64,000 nt of DNA from Oikopleura dioica (taxonomy: Eukaryota; Chordata; Appendicularia; Copelata; Oikopleuridae): the NCBI GenBank assembly GCA_907165135.1, contig OU015566.1, positions 14,306,157-14,370,156 on the forward strand. The letters run 5' to 3'. Numbering within the stretch: the stretch's first letter is position 1; every line of letters starts with the position of its first letter. Under the pieces are notes generated by a model. The model ran no database searches. It saw only the letters and a program-made list of their open reading frames with translations, and had not been told where the DNA came from. Made by a program: the position numbers and the translations under genes. Shown one piece after another: positions 1-11,200 of the stretch.

Positions 1-1040
1 GAACGAGGAAATTATGATTATCGATCCCTCGAATGTTGGACAAGAGTATCCTTGTACCGGGCGTAAGAACAAGTCGATTAGAAATTTAAAATAATGGACT
101 AACCGTTGGCTCGAGCGGCGGGCCAGGAACATTTACCACTAGAAGATGTAATTTTACGAAGTCCCGGTAATTCCCATCGAGCAGCTGAATACTGTAGCTT
201 CCGCTGTCGTCTAGTTCGGGCGACGAGACGTACAGTGATGTACTGTCAGAGCTAAATAATCATGCTAGCTTGCATAATTATTGATCAAATCGGGTCATAT
301 TTTCAGCTAAAACTTACCTGGAGTAGATTTTGAATTCTGACGGAATCGTCCGAGCCCCATTTGCTCCATCATCCCTTATCCATCGAATTGATGCGCCTGG
401 ATTTGCTTCGAAGGGGATTTTGATCGTGAATTTCCGCCCGGCTTTCACCTTGATTGGGCCCTGCCAATGGGTTAAAATTATTTGAGCGAGCATTTTTGGC
501 AATTTATTTGATCAATTTTTGACCAATTATTGGCAATAATGCTGATTTTTATCGATTATCTTGGAGAATGCTGTTGGACGAATTTGGTAACGCGAAAAAA
601 TTCAACCCGAATTTGGCTTGAGCATATTCCTTGGAGGTTGAAACCGCGGATTGAGGATAAACTTGCCGGTGCGCAAGGGTCCAATTTCATTCCACGGTCC
701 TCTGCCATTCTCCATGACCGCACAAATGCGAAATCTATAGTCGATATTGCACTCCAGCGCGGTGACGGTTGCCTCGTGCTTGCCTCCTTGAACTTGCAAC
801 AGATCCATCCAGATTGGGACGGCGTTCTCCGCCCTTCCCTCGCTCGCCTCAAAATACATACAGTAATGAATGCAACGGTGCTTTTTGAATTTTTAACGAA
901 GGATGACCTAAAAAGAAGTTACCTCAGTTTGAGTATGAAGTATTTGAACTTGAAGATTGAATGAATGAATAACTTCCCCGCGGGTCGAAATTGGCCTTCT
1001 CCATTTTAGCTGGATACTGTTGTCGCTTACTTGAGCGGTC
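1..1040 (-). CDS. FN3/Ig-domain protein, partial (muscle or cell-adhesion type)
   Basis: Exons read on the minus strand at 1040-923, 847 to about 602, about 500-313 and about 266-130, with more beyond the left edge. The first two exons form one fibronectin type III domain: IQLKWRRP at its start, the FNLQVQ strand, then DYRFRICAVMENGRGPW. The third and fourth form an Ig-like domain (KVKAGRKFTIKIPFEANPG, then SIRWIRDD, then the strand-F motif LDDSGSYSIQL). This is followed by VPGPPLEP, the usual linker into another FN3 domain. FN3-Ig-FN3 order with this linker is typical of the titin/twitchin/MyBP-C superfamily. The first exon has a phase-2 acceptor, so upstream exons exist but were not found between 1041 and 2005. 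The 3' end lies outside the window. The domain calls are firm. The identity within the superfamily is open. Confidence 0.75.
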
Positions 1041-1079
1041 CTAGAATACAGTCAGGCTTTTTTCATCCCTGAGAGAGCT

Positions 1080-1335
1080 TGATTTTTCGTTTAGCCAATA
1101 AGAGGGCTCGATTAAAAATCTCAGCCAATGAAAAAACCGAATTCCTCTTTTAGCCAATAAAAACGCTTGAATCTTGGTAAGAGCCAATAAGAAAGCTTGA
1201 TTTTACTTTTGAGCCAATGGAAATGCTAGATTAAAGATTTCATCCAATCAGAAAACCGGATTCTCTTGATGAGCCGATCAAAACACTTGAATCTTGGTCA
1301 GAGCCAGTAAAAAAGCTTGATTTCATCTCTAAGCT
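1080..1335. repeat. Array of CCAAT-containing degenerate repeats
   Basis: AGCCAATAA or AGCCAATGA recurs about every 30 bases, alternating with GCTTGAT or CTTGAATCTTGG blocks. Related blocks occur at about 19150-19320, 20115-20200 (inside a connexin intron) and 53305-53345. The unit is degenerate. It could be a decayed palindromic element or a binding-site cluster. No coding frame is supported here. Confidence 0.6.
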
Positions 1336-1785
1336 AAAACTGTGAATTTCTTTATAGGCTACAGAAATTTTAGTACCGTGAAACCGAGAATAAGAGACAA
1401 ACGCTTCTAAATGGCGAAATTTGAGGCGCTCTAATTTTCTAATGTTTTTGCCAAGAAAAGGAGGCCGTTGCGTCATTTGTCAGTGTCGGAATTCGTCGTT
1501 AGCGGGATGAAAGCTATAATCTCGAGCGTCCAGACAATTTCAACGTGTAGAAAGTACACGTTGTCGTGAATTTGCAATCCACAAATTGTTTAGCGGTATA
1601 ACAAACCTCCGCGCTCGTATATTCACAAAAAGGGATTATCCGATGCGATTACTTAATTACGGTACCTTCTACCACTTTGGGAAGCACTGACTTTTAGAGA
1701 AAGGGCAATCATTCAATCCTATTTTTCCTGACCGATTTTTTCAAAATTAGATTCGAAAATAACCCTCCGAAAAATGGGGCGACAC

Positions 1786-1980
1786 TGGTTATGTCGCCGA
1801 ATGTCGCCAAATGTCTCCAAATGTCGCCCAATGTCGTAAAATGTCGCTGAATGTCGCTGAATTTCGCTGTATTTCGTCGAATGAAAGTTGCCTTTTTGGC
1901 GACATTTGGCGATATTCAGCGACATTCAGCGACATTAAGCGACATTAAGCGACAATCGGCGACATTTGGCGACATAACCA
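1786..1980. repeat. Palindrome built of 12-bp tandem units
   Basis: The left half repeats ATGTCGCCAA-type 12-mers about eight times. The right half repeats their reverse complement, and the outermost 13 bases (TGGTTATGTCGCC and GGCGACATAACCA) match exactly as an inverted pair. It lies just beyond the last recognised exon of the zinc-finger gene on the minus strand, and it supplies the first in-frame stop (about 1945) if that exon is read through. Confidence 0.85.
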
Positions 1981-2005
1981 AGGCGGCCGGAAAATCGTAA
2001 CTGAC

Positions 2006-3304
2006 CTGAAAGCACAGACTTTTCCCATTTCCCCGTAAGGATCCTCCGCCACAGGCGAATTGGGACGACTCGAAGTATCCATCACGTGGTCTAGCTCCAT
2101 ATCAGACATGACAGAAGTCGGCTTGATAATGGAGGAATCGACCGAAGTCGACCAAACCGAGCTGCTTGACACCTGCAAATCAGAAATCAGAAAAATTAGC
2201 GAAATACCATCGAGGTTACTTGAGACGAGAAATCATCAATTATGGAGCTCGACTCGGTCGCCGTCGACATTTCATCTGACACTTCGCGGATAAGACATGG
2301 CTGAAGCTTCAAAGGGTGATCAGTCTTATCATTATATATTTGATAATATATTGGGCTACTATCGATGATTTCTTTGTTTGAAGATTGATCAATTCCTGGT
2401 GCAAATCGTGTCGTTCGAATCGATGTCTTTCCATGGCATCTTGGCATTTAGTTTTGTATCCGCATATTGAGCAGTGGGTGAACATCTTTTCATGCTTCTG
2501 TTGCTGCAGCTCAAATATTGTTGATAGTTCATGTGACATGTCCAAAACGAATGTTCGAAAACTCGTCCCTTGGTTTTGGCAAAACACAGCACGAGAGAAG
2601 TAGTACAGCAAAATTAGAAAGCCAGGCGCATTCCATCGCGTTATTAAATTACGAGAAGTTCAAAGGGAGGAGATTTTTATGTGGTCAGAGAAATGAGAAA
2701 GGAGAAGAAATGGCGCGTCTTAGAATGTTCCATTAAGAAAATGATGCTTCTTTGTTACTGTAATTTCAACAAAGACTTTCTCATTCAAGTCTGACGGGTG
2801 TGAATAATTTCGCTGCAAACTCACTTGTCACTGCAATCATGGAAGAAAACTCGTTTAAACCTTGTGCGAAAGCAAATGTCTTTTGATGGGTGTCTGGTAG
2901 TCGCATTGTTCTCCGTGCTCATTTTTCAAGTCGCATTTGAAGACTTGCCCGCCTTGGCATTTTTCTGTGTGGTAGTTCTTTTTGACGGCTCGGAATATTG
3001 GATTCCAATTGGAGATAGAAAATTCCAAAAACCGTTCCCAAAGATCCCAACTTGCGAAAGACTTCAAACACTTTGCACATTTATAGGGCCTTTCTCCAGT
3101 ATGACGCCGTTTATGTCGATCAAGTGACGATTTGTGACTTGCCCGGGATGCAAAACTAGCAAAAAACAACCACCTACAGTAGAGTGCTAAGTGCGCCTGC
3201 TTTCCTCACTCTATATTTTTTCTCTTTTGATGGGCATTTCAAGTTTGGCATCCCAAATGATATGTTTTCTGACAGACATCGCAAGTGTACCGCGACGAGT
3301 TCAT
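2006..3304 (-). CDS. C2H2 zinc-finger protein, 3' end unresolved
   Basis: Start codon at 3304. The first exon codes for a half finger (YTCDVCQKT), and the next exon, from 3155, supplies the other half (FASRASHKSSLDRHKRRH) with the TGERPYKC linker. A second finger is Cys-type (CAKC, then His and Cys) and spans a short intron. Then come CDYQTPIKRHLLSH and, in a later exon (about 2600-2370), CSICGYKTKCQDAMERHRFERH. The last recognised exon (2173-2006) is Ser- and acid-rich, as in many transcription factors. It ends at a GTCAGT donor in phase 2. Reading on instead gives a stop at about 1945 inside a repeat. The join between the first two exons lacks a GT donor (see findings). A likely nuclear DNA-binding protein. 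The family is not identified. The start lies only 155 bases after the stop of the MyBP-C gene on the same strand. Confidence 0.8.
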
Positions 3305-3458
3305 GATTTTCAATTTCAATTCAACCGATTTCTGAATTGAATGATTTTAATTTGTGTATAAAACAATAGAAAACAGTAGTATTTTGTAAACAAAAGAGGT
3401 TCAGAGTAGCTAGTAAGGTTTTCTTCAATTTTCATAAATTAGGTGTTCAGGAATCAGT

Positions 3459-6400
3459 TCACTCGTGAAGTCGCTCAGAAGCTTCTCGAACGATGACGTA
3501 GGACTCGAGGGTGGCCTGAAATCAGCAATGAGAGCGAGAAATCAAATAGCATCAGTACCTTTCCATGGCAATTCTCGGCGACAACGGTATAAGTTCCAGT
3601 ATCATTAGTCTTTGCTCGCATGAGTTCGAGCTGCACCACTCCGATTTCATCTTTTTGAATGTACTTGCCAACATCTGGCAATGGCATCTTGTTCTTGAAC
3701 CAGGTGATCTTTGCTGGAGGAAGTGCCTTGACAGCGCAGTGGAGCATCGCGTTGAATCCAACGACAAGGTTTCGTTTGTTCAAAATTGTCGTGAATTCTG
3801 GTGCGTAAAAGAGCTCCTTCTTTTCCGGCAGGAAGCGGTTGAAAGTCAAGGCTTCTTTGGTAATATTAGCGAAGTCCTTTGTAATGGAATCTGGACCGAC
3901 TCCGACTTCGTTGAACGCTCGGATGCGGAATTGATACTCGTTGCCGACAATCAAGTCCTGCACCTGGCACTGCTTGTGGCGAACCTTATCGTTTACAATG
4001 TACCACTCACCATCCTTGCCGTGTCGCTTAGTGCGCTTCTCGACGATGTAGCCGATGATGTCAGTGTTGCCATCATCCTTTGGCGCTTTCCATTCAAGGC
4101 AAACAGCAGTGCCAATAACTTCCTTGATCGTTGGCTTAATAACCTTGCTTGGTACATCAACAACAGCGACGTCAATTCTAGCGCTGACTTCGTTGTCGCC
4201 GACTTTGACCGTGACGAGATAAATGCCAGAGTCTGATCGTTCAGATTCTCGAATGTGAAGAATACTGCTTCCCGCAGCGTTTCTGACAGTTGCCAAAGAT
4301 GGGATTTCGCCAATTTCTTCAACAGTTTCAAAGACAGGTTCTGGTGGAGGTGGAGTAGCAGCTTTAACTGGCTCTGGCGCAGTTTCAGGAGCTGCTTCTG
4401 GTGCGGCCTCAGGAGCAGCTTCAGCAGCAGGTTCAACAGGAGTTTCTGGCGCAGCTTCGGAAGAAGGTTCTGCCGCTGCCTCTTGAGCTGGTTCAGTTTC
4501 TGCCGCTGGCTCTGCAGCAGGCTCTGTCGCTCCTTCTGCTGTAGGTTCTGCCTCAGCAGCTGGTTCGACATGTGCTTCAGCTACTGGTTCAGGAGTGGTT
4601 TTAACAACCGGTTCGGGTTCGGGTACTGGTTCAGGTTCAACAACTGGTTCCGGAGTTGGAGGTTTGACTTCTCGTTCAACAAAGTTTATCTTGTTCCAGG
4701 AAATAGCTGGCTTCGGCTTGCCTTGGATAGGCACATTGAGATGGATCTTTTGGCCAACAGGGACCGTGACTCGTCTCTTCAAAGCTCTTGGAAGAACAAT
4801 CTGGGGATCTTCAATCGACTCTGCGCAACAAACTGGACCAACGTAGACCCACTTAGAGCGGCCTGCAGCGTTGACAGTGCAAATACGGAAGTAGTAGTTC
4901 TTTCCGGTGTCGAGAGCGTCAAGATTGATTTTGATCGTTTGAGCTGACAGGAGATTATCTCGCGCGTCAGTCCAAGCATCTTCTTGAGCATCTTCAGCAT
5001 TTGCCATGCCCATTTTGCCGGGGAGGATTTGCTGCTGAATAAGATAACCACCGATTCCAGCGGCGCCAATATCCGCTGGTTGTCGCCAGTTGAGTTCGAT
5101 GGAAGTGTCAGTCAACTTGCCGAGCCGGAAGCTAGTGACTTCAGAAGTTGGCGCGATGGGCGTGAATGGTTCTGAGGGGTCAGATGGCAGGCCAGTGCCA
5201 CACTCGTTGACAGCCGTGATACGAACTTGATAAGTGTTGCCGTCGACCAATCGACGCACGTGATAATTGTGGTAGTTGCAGAACTCTCCGTTGAGGCGAA
5301 TCCATCGCTGGGCCTTGATCTTCTTTCGCTCGACAATGTATCCTCGGGACAGACAGTCGCCATCGTCGAGTGGAGGGGTCCAGTCGACACGGCAGCTCTC
5401 GTCGTTGAGGTCGGATATGACAGGTTTGCCAGGAGGACCAGGGAGATCGATGACCTTGATGACCATTTCGTGGTTATCTTCACCAGCTTCGGAGGTAACT
5501 CGAATACAGTAAAGGCCCGTATCAGTTCGTTTAGCGCTGTTGATCTTGAGACTTGTCTTGTCGCCTTCTTCAATGATCTGCATTCTTTTGCCATCTTCAG
5601 AAAGTGAATCGCCGTTGAAAAGCCACTCAACTTTTGGCTTAGGATCGCCAGTGATACCAAAATCGAAGGCGACAGTGCCGCCAACCTTGACGGTAATTTC
5701 CTTGGAAGCGCTCTGGTTGAGGAAGAGCTTTGGCGCTTCCTTTTTCTTTTCAATGACGACTTCGACTCCTTCCAAGCAAGCGGCCATTTTGATTGGCTTC
5801 TTGCCGTCAACGCGGTACTCGTACTCGCCTTGATCTTCAGGCTTGACGTTGTTGATGGTGATCTTTCGGATGCATCCAATATCTCGGATTTCGATTCGGT
5901 CAGATGCTTCGACTTCTTTTCCGTCTTTGAACCATTTTCCAACGGCGTCTCGATCTGAGACTTCGCATTTGAACTCGGCACTTTCGTTAAAGTTGACCTT
6001 GCAGTCTTCGAAGCCGCTCTTGAACTCGACCATTTTCTTTTCAACCAGCAGTTCAGCGAATGACTCATCCCCGTTGGTCTGGATCTGGTAGAAACCAGCA
6101 TCGTCGAGGTTCGCAGCAGGAAGGGTAAGAGTGACTTCCACGCCTTGTTTCTTCATCCTGACGAGTTCGGTTCGCTGAAGCTCGATACCGTCCTTGAGGA
6201 TTTTGTAGCGACCGTTTTCGGCTGAGATAGTGGCCTTGAAGACAGCTTCTTCTCCATCTGTCACGGCAAGATCTTCAAAGCCGGATACGATGGTGACTGG
6301 AGGAGCTCGGACGAAGACTTCGCACTGGGTTCGCTCGTCGCCGCAGACGCAGTAGATTGAAGAGTCGTCGGTGATCTGGGCAGAATCGATGATGCAAGTT

Positions 6401-7663
6401 CGCGTTGCTCCCTTTGCCGAGCATTGAACACGCTTGCTCGAGGTGATTTCCCGACCGTTCTGGAACCAGCGAACGTTGTGGGTTTCGTTGACCAGCTCGC
6501 AGGTGAGCACAATTTTGTCTCCAACTTGGTAGGCGGCGGTGTCGTTCAATCGCATCGCAAACACTTGAAATATTGATGAGCGACTGTATCAATAAAGGAA
6601 CCTACTGTTTCCTTTCTTGTTATTCTTTTTTGTATCATTGAGTCGTCGGAGCATGCCACGCAAATCAGAAATGCCATATTTGAAGGCGATCTTTTCATGA
6701 TCTCGAGCAGCGGCAGACTTGAATCAAAACGCTTTCTACAAAATTTTCGGTATAAAAATTTACCTTGAGGACGTTCCAGATTTCTCCAGAAACTCCGCCG
6801 CCTTCGGATTCCTTCTTCTTGCTATTTCAGACAGTCAAAAATAGGTTCAATGAAGAAAAACACACCTTGATGCACAAAATGATCATATGCGACATATGAT
6901 AGATGAGATGAGAATTGAATTTTCGCGGGTTCCGAGAAATTCAATGAGCGGAAGCGATAATTATGAAAATAGTAGCGGTAGAAGATATCTGAAGAAGATA
7001 TCTGCTGAAAAAATGCAGTGTGGAATGATGAACATACACTTTTTTGAGACGAGCTCTGAAGTCGACATCCATGTTTTCTTGCTCGATTTGAACGCTAGAA
7101 TTTTGCTCCGATCGATTTTCTTTGCAGAAAGTACCTTTTTCGAGCCTTGCCGATGACGATTTTCTTCTCAGTTCCATCATAAGGTCCGACTTGCAAGTTG
7201 AAAGTATCCTCGACTTTCTCGGATCGGGAGAAAATCCTGACAGTGTACAAGCCAGAGTCGGACATCTTAGGCGCTTTGAATGTCATCTTAGCCTCAATTT
7301 TTCCGATGCTCTCGGTCGTTTCCATATTGTATCGGTCGCCCTTGGTGATCTCGTTCCATTTTCCTTTGATCCACACAATTCGGGGCTGAAAATTGGTGGT
7401 TGGAAATTCTGGGTGGGAGGTACCTTGTTGAGAATTTCTCCTTTTCCGAGAACGATGGTGATGGACACATCTGCGCCTTCGGAAGTCTGGATCTTCTTCG
7501 GGTTCTCTAGAATTCTCCAAGTTCCTAATGGGTCTCGATCATCTTCGGCAGGTGGCGCTTCAGCGGTTTCAGCCGGAACTTCTTCTGCTGAAGGCTCTTC
7601 TACTACCGTTTCCTCTATGTTTTCGTAAAGAAAGGATTCAAATAATTCATTCTTACCGGTCAT
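3459..7663 (-). CDS. MYBPC: Myosin-binding protein C
   Basis: Sarcomere thick-filament protein. Exons: 7663-7657, 7614-7424, 7385-7135, 7094-7040, 6817-6764, 6717-6606, 6563-3559 and 3515-3459. Their sum is 3732 nt (1243 codons plus stop) in one frame. An acidic N-terminus leads into Ig C1 (IVWIKGKWNEI, then SDSGLYTVRI). Next is the M-motif (VDFRARLKK ... EKIAFKYGISDLRGMLRRL), diagnostic of MyBP-C, then AYQV-KIVLTCEL opening C2. The order Ig, Ig, Ig, Ig, FN3, FN3, Ig, FN3, Ig equals vertebrate C2-C10. The C0 domain is absent. The C8 Ig carries a long Pro/Glu/Ala-rich insertion (about 4310-4680). The last intron is 43 bp, GT-AG. The 222-bp intron between exons 4 and 5 could hide a further small exon. 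Very high confidence on family. Confidence 0.96.
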
Positions 7664-7963
7664 TTTCAATGTTTCTTTCCTCTGAAAAAATACACAAAGT
7701 CGCTCGCAGGGAAGAGTCGCGCTTGCGAAGAAACTGATTCGGGCAGTACTAGGGCCTCTTCGACATAGATCAAGAAAGATTATCGCCAAAAAGTGAAGAG
7801 GACCAACCTCGACTGGATTAGTAATACTCGCGCGAAGTTTACTGCCATGCAATTTATTATGACAGCTAATTTTCACAATGTTTCTTTTCTTTGAAAAGTG
7901 AAATCAAGGAAGACTACCAGTTCATTAGCCTTTATTCAGGGTGGCAGTAATACTCTGTTACAG

Positions 7964-8242
7964 TCAGTGAGCTACTGTGGCGACCAAGAAGCCGGGAACG
8001 AGGATTTCTTCGATGACCTAAAAGTTTTTGTCAATTTCTAGAGCTGATGAGTCAGAAGCATAAATATCCCGTCATAGCTAATATATGAAAAGATTTGTAT
8101 GACAAAATTGATTATATTCAATATAATTTAATTTTTACTCGCCCCGAAACCGGGGTCTTCTCTTACCATTGCTGCTGAAACTTTGAGGCGGCTTGATGTT
8201 TCCCCAGTCAGAAACTTTGAAGAGTGGTTTACTTCCGACTTT
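7964..8242 (-). CDS. Possible small gene or upstream exons
   Basis: Two stretches look coding on the minus strand. 8242-8167 reads KPLFKVSDWGNIKPPQ and ends at GGTAAGAG. 8017-7964 reads VIEEILVPGFLVATVAH and then stops. The two frames join only if the donor is taken one base early (GG), so either the model or the call is wrong. No start codon or known family was recognised. It could also be non-coding 5' exons of the MyBP-C gene, which begins 300 bases further on. Confidence 0.3.
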
Positions 8243-11200
8243 CTCGAGTTTTCGTTTTGAGAGTAACAATTACGACGGTTCTAAGACGCTGTTGATTTTC
8301 TGGTCTTATTGAATCTCGGAACAAGCGTTGAATAAAGCTCTAAGTAGGTGAATAAAAAAGAAACTCGATTGGAAAACTTGACGAAAACGGCAATCATGTT
8401 GCAAGATTTACGAACATCGCAGCGGAATATTATCAATAACGATACTTTTCTCAAGGTTCCATAGGCGTTTTTAGAAGAAAGAACATCTTCGACAAAGATT
8501 GAAGTCAAAGATTGTCGATAAAACTTCAAAAAGAAGGCCTGAGATTGTCAATTTTGCGAAGAAAAGGGAACCTTCTCCAAAAATACTGCCAAAAATGCTG
8601 AGAACACTCATCACCAAATAACTAATCGCTCCTGGCTCTTCCATCAGCGGGAGAAAAAGCTTCTCTCCAATCTTAAATCAAATAAGAACCGAGCTTCCAA
8701 GCAGCCTCAAAAAATAGCTGGTCACCGCACAAATCGAGCGATCGTCTGAATTTATTATAATTCTCAAATCTCTTTCTACAATCTTGAGTGTTTAAAAGAC
8801 TTACAGTGAGATTTCGGCTCATCCTTTTGGATTTTCTCTTAAATCCTATTGTCGAATGTTTTTGCTAATCCGAGATGCACTTTTTTCGAATCTGAATTCG
8901 CTGCTATTGAATATTTTATTTTTGGTAAAAAAACTCGGAGCGATGGTTTAATGAGCAAAATTAAAGTTCACTCACCCCTGGGATTTGCTTACCAGAATAT
9001 GACATCTCAAAACGGAGAAAAAAAGAACCACAAGAAAGGCATTTTTGTTTTATTTTGGGTCGATTGAATTAATTTGGGAATCAGCTTTGTTCCACGGAAG
9101 ATAACTTCCTCCCGCGACAATTCCGCGTTTTTTCCCCAGAAGCTCAATTTAGAAAGCCCGAATTTCTGTCGCCAAAACAATGAAATACAGTAATGTACTA
9201 TTTTGTGGCGGGCTAAGACAAAGCTAGAGTAGCTTGAGGGTGTCAATTTACTTCATTAGTTGAGCTGGCTTGGGCGATTGAAGCTCATTTGGCCAGGTGC
9301 AGCGAAAGTACCTGCGACCAGAAATACGTCCCCGGTTACTAATCGTTCTAAAAAGCAGCGCGCAGTTACGAAAACTTACAAAGGCGGAATGCGAAAAACA
9401 ATGTTGATGAAAATTGTCGAGCTCTTGGGCGAAAAAGGCGATTGGAGATAATCACCTGCTTGGAAATTCTTTTCTAAAAGAGAAAGTACTTACCAGCTTC
9501 GTTTAAAGATTTGATGAGCTAAATCGCCTATTGATAAGAGTTTCTTATCAATGAACACGTGGCTAAATAGGATCCATACGATGTTCGGCAATTTAATCGA
9601 CGGTAATTAGTCTTTCGATCATGATTTTTGAGCAAAAAATAAACATTTTAAGGGACTACTGCAAGCTGGCTCGCGCCCCTTTTCACGGCGCTGTCAAAAA
9701 TCTCATGCTTTTGGGAAATTTATGAAAGTTGGCATGTCTGTCAAGCAAAGCCTTTCAAATTTACTCTCACTTTCAGAATTTTTCTATGACCACTACAAAA
9801 AAAGTTGCGGCGCCGAGTGAAAGTGTTGTTCTAAAAATCTGCCCAGCTCAAACGGCTCATCACAGGAAGACAAAAATAGTCTCACAGAAAAGCCCGTGTT
9901 TTTCTTACTAAAGTTACATCGGCGCATATCTTGATTTTTTATCAGGCTCGATTTGCCAAGCAAATATGTCAGAATTTCCTGCCGCGCTGGGCCATCTCAC
10001 GCTGATTTAGCGCCTTTTTGCGCGAGCGCAGCGGGATTTTTACCCTTAATCCGATAATTAGGACTTATCAGTTCTAAATTCCAAAAATGCGCCTTTGTAA
10101 CTTTGGTAAAAAAACTACGAGCTTTCCAGTGAGACTACTTATGTCTTCCTCCGATGAGCCGTTTGAGCTGGGCAGATTTTCGGAACCGCACTTTCTCTCG
10201 GCGCCGCAACTTTTTTTGTAGTGGTCATAGAAAAATTCTGAAAGTGAGAGTAAATTTGAAAGGCTTTGCTTCACAGACATGCTAACTTTCATAAATTTCC
10301 CAGAAGCATGAGATTTTTGACAGCGCCGTGAAGAGGGGCGCGAGCCAGCTTGCAGTAGTCCCTTAAAAAGAAAATTCTTGAAAAGGTGACGCGGGCGGTC
10401 GACCACAACAAACCTCGCTTAGATCTTTTGATATTGTTACGTGAACGCTTTCTGAAAACAAAATGTCACTGCGGCTTCTTTACTAAACCGAAAAAGAACC
10501 TTGTTTTCTCCCTTGCCCTTCTTTTCTAAAGCGAGGGAGAAAGGGTGCTCTATCAAATATCTCTCCTGTTTTTCGCCAGAAATTTGATAGATTGAATTTT
10601 CAGGGGATGAATAAATTCTAGCTCAGAGCTTCAAAGCTTTAAAGGCGTGAAAAAAATGAAACAACTTTTGGTGAGAAAGCATTAAGAGCAGTTCAAGCGT
10701 TATCTAGTTGTAAACTTCCGGGAGAAGTATTGATTTTCCAGAAATTCTAGCGTATCTGTCCTGTTTTGAGCATGGATTCGAAGGGTTGCTGGTATTAACA
10801 CGTTGCTTTTTTTTCAATAAAAAAGTATAAAAAATTTTCAATAATTAGTTCGATCAGAAATAGCATATCAAAATTATCAAAAATCAGCAGCTACAGAATT
10901 TTCGAGTACGTGCGGCTTGGCGAAAATTTGAATAGTGTTCACGTATAGTTACTCAGAAGGAATGGCCCCGCGCACATGTCCACGCATCTGGCCTCTCCCA
11001 ACTTCAAAAATTCCGCCGCGAAAACGTTGAATTCTGTTGAAAATAAATCCATGTTCCTTGGATTTCAAGGATCGGCATTTTTCTTCGCGCGAATTTCAGC
11101 AAGTATTGAATAATTGAGCGATCGGTTGCGTGGAGGTGTTTTTCCAAAAACTCTGTTTACACTGTTTACCAACTTTGTTTGGCCTGCTTCGATATTGAAT

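Noticed and set aside
4255-4947. Plus-strand frame of 230 codons opposite MyBP-C
   Set aside because: Shadow of the Pro/Glu/Ala-rich segment and Ig domains coded on the minus strand. Composition is Trp/Phe/Ser/Arg-rich as expected for an antisense frame.
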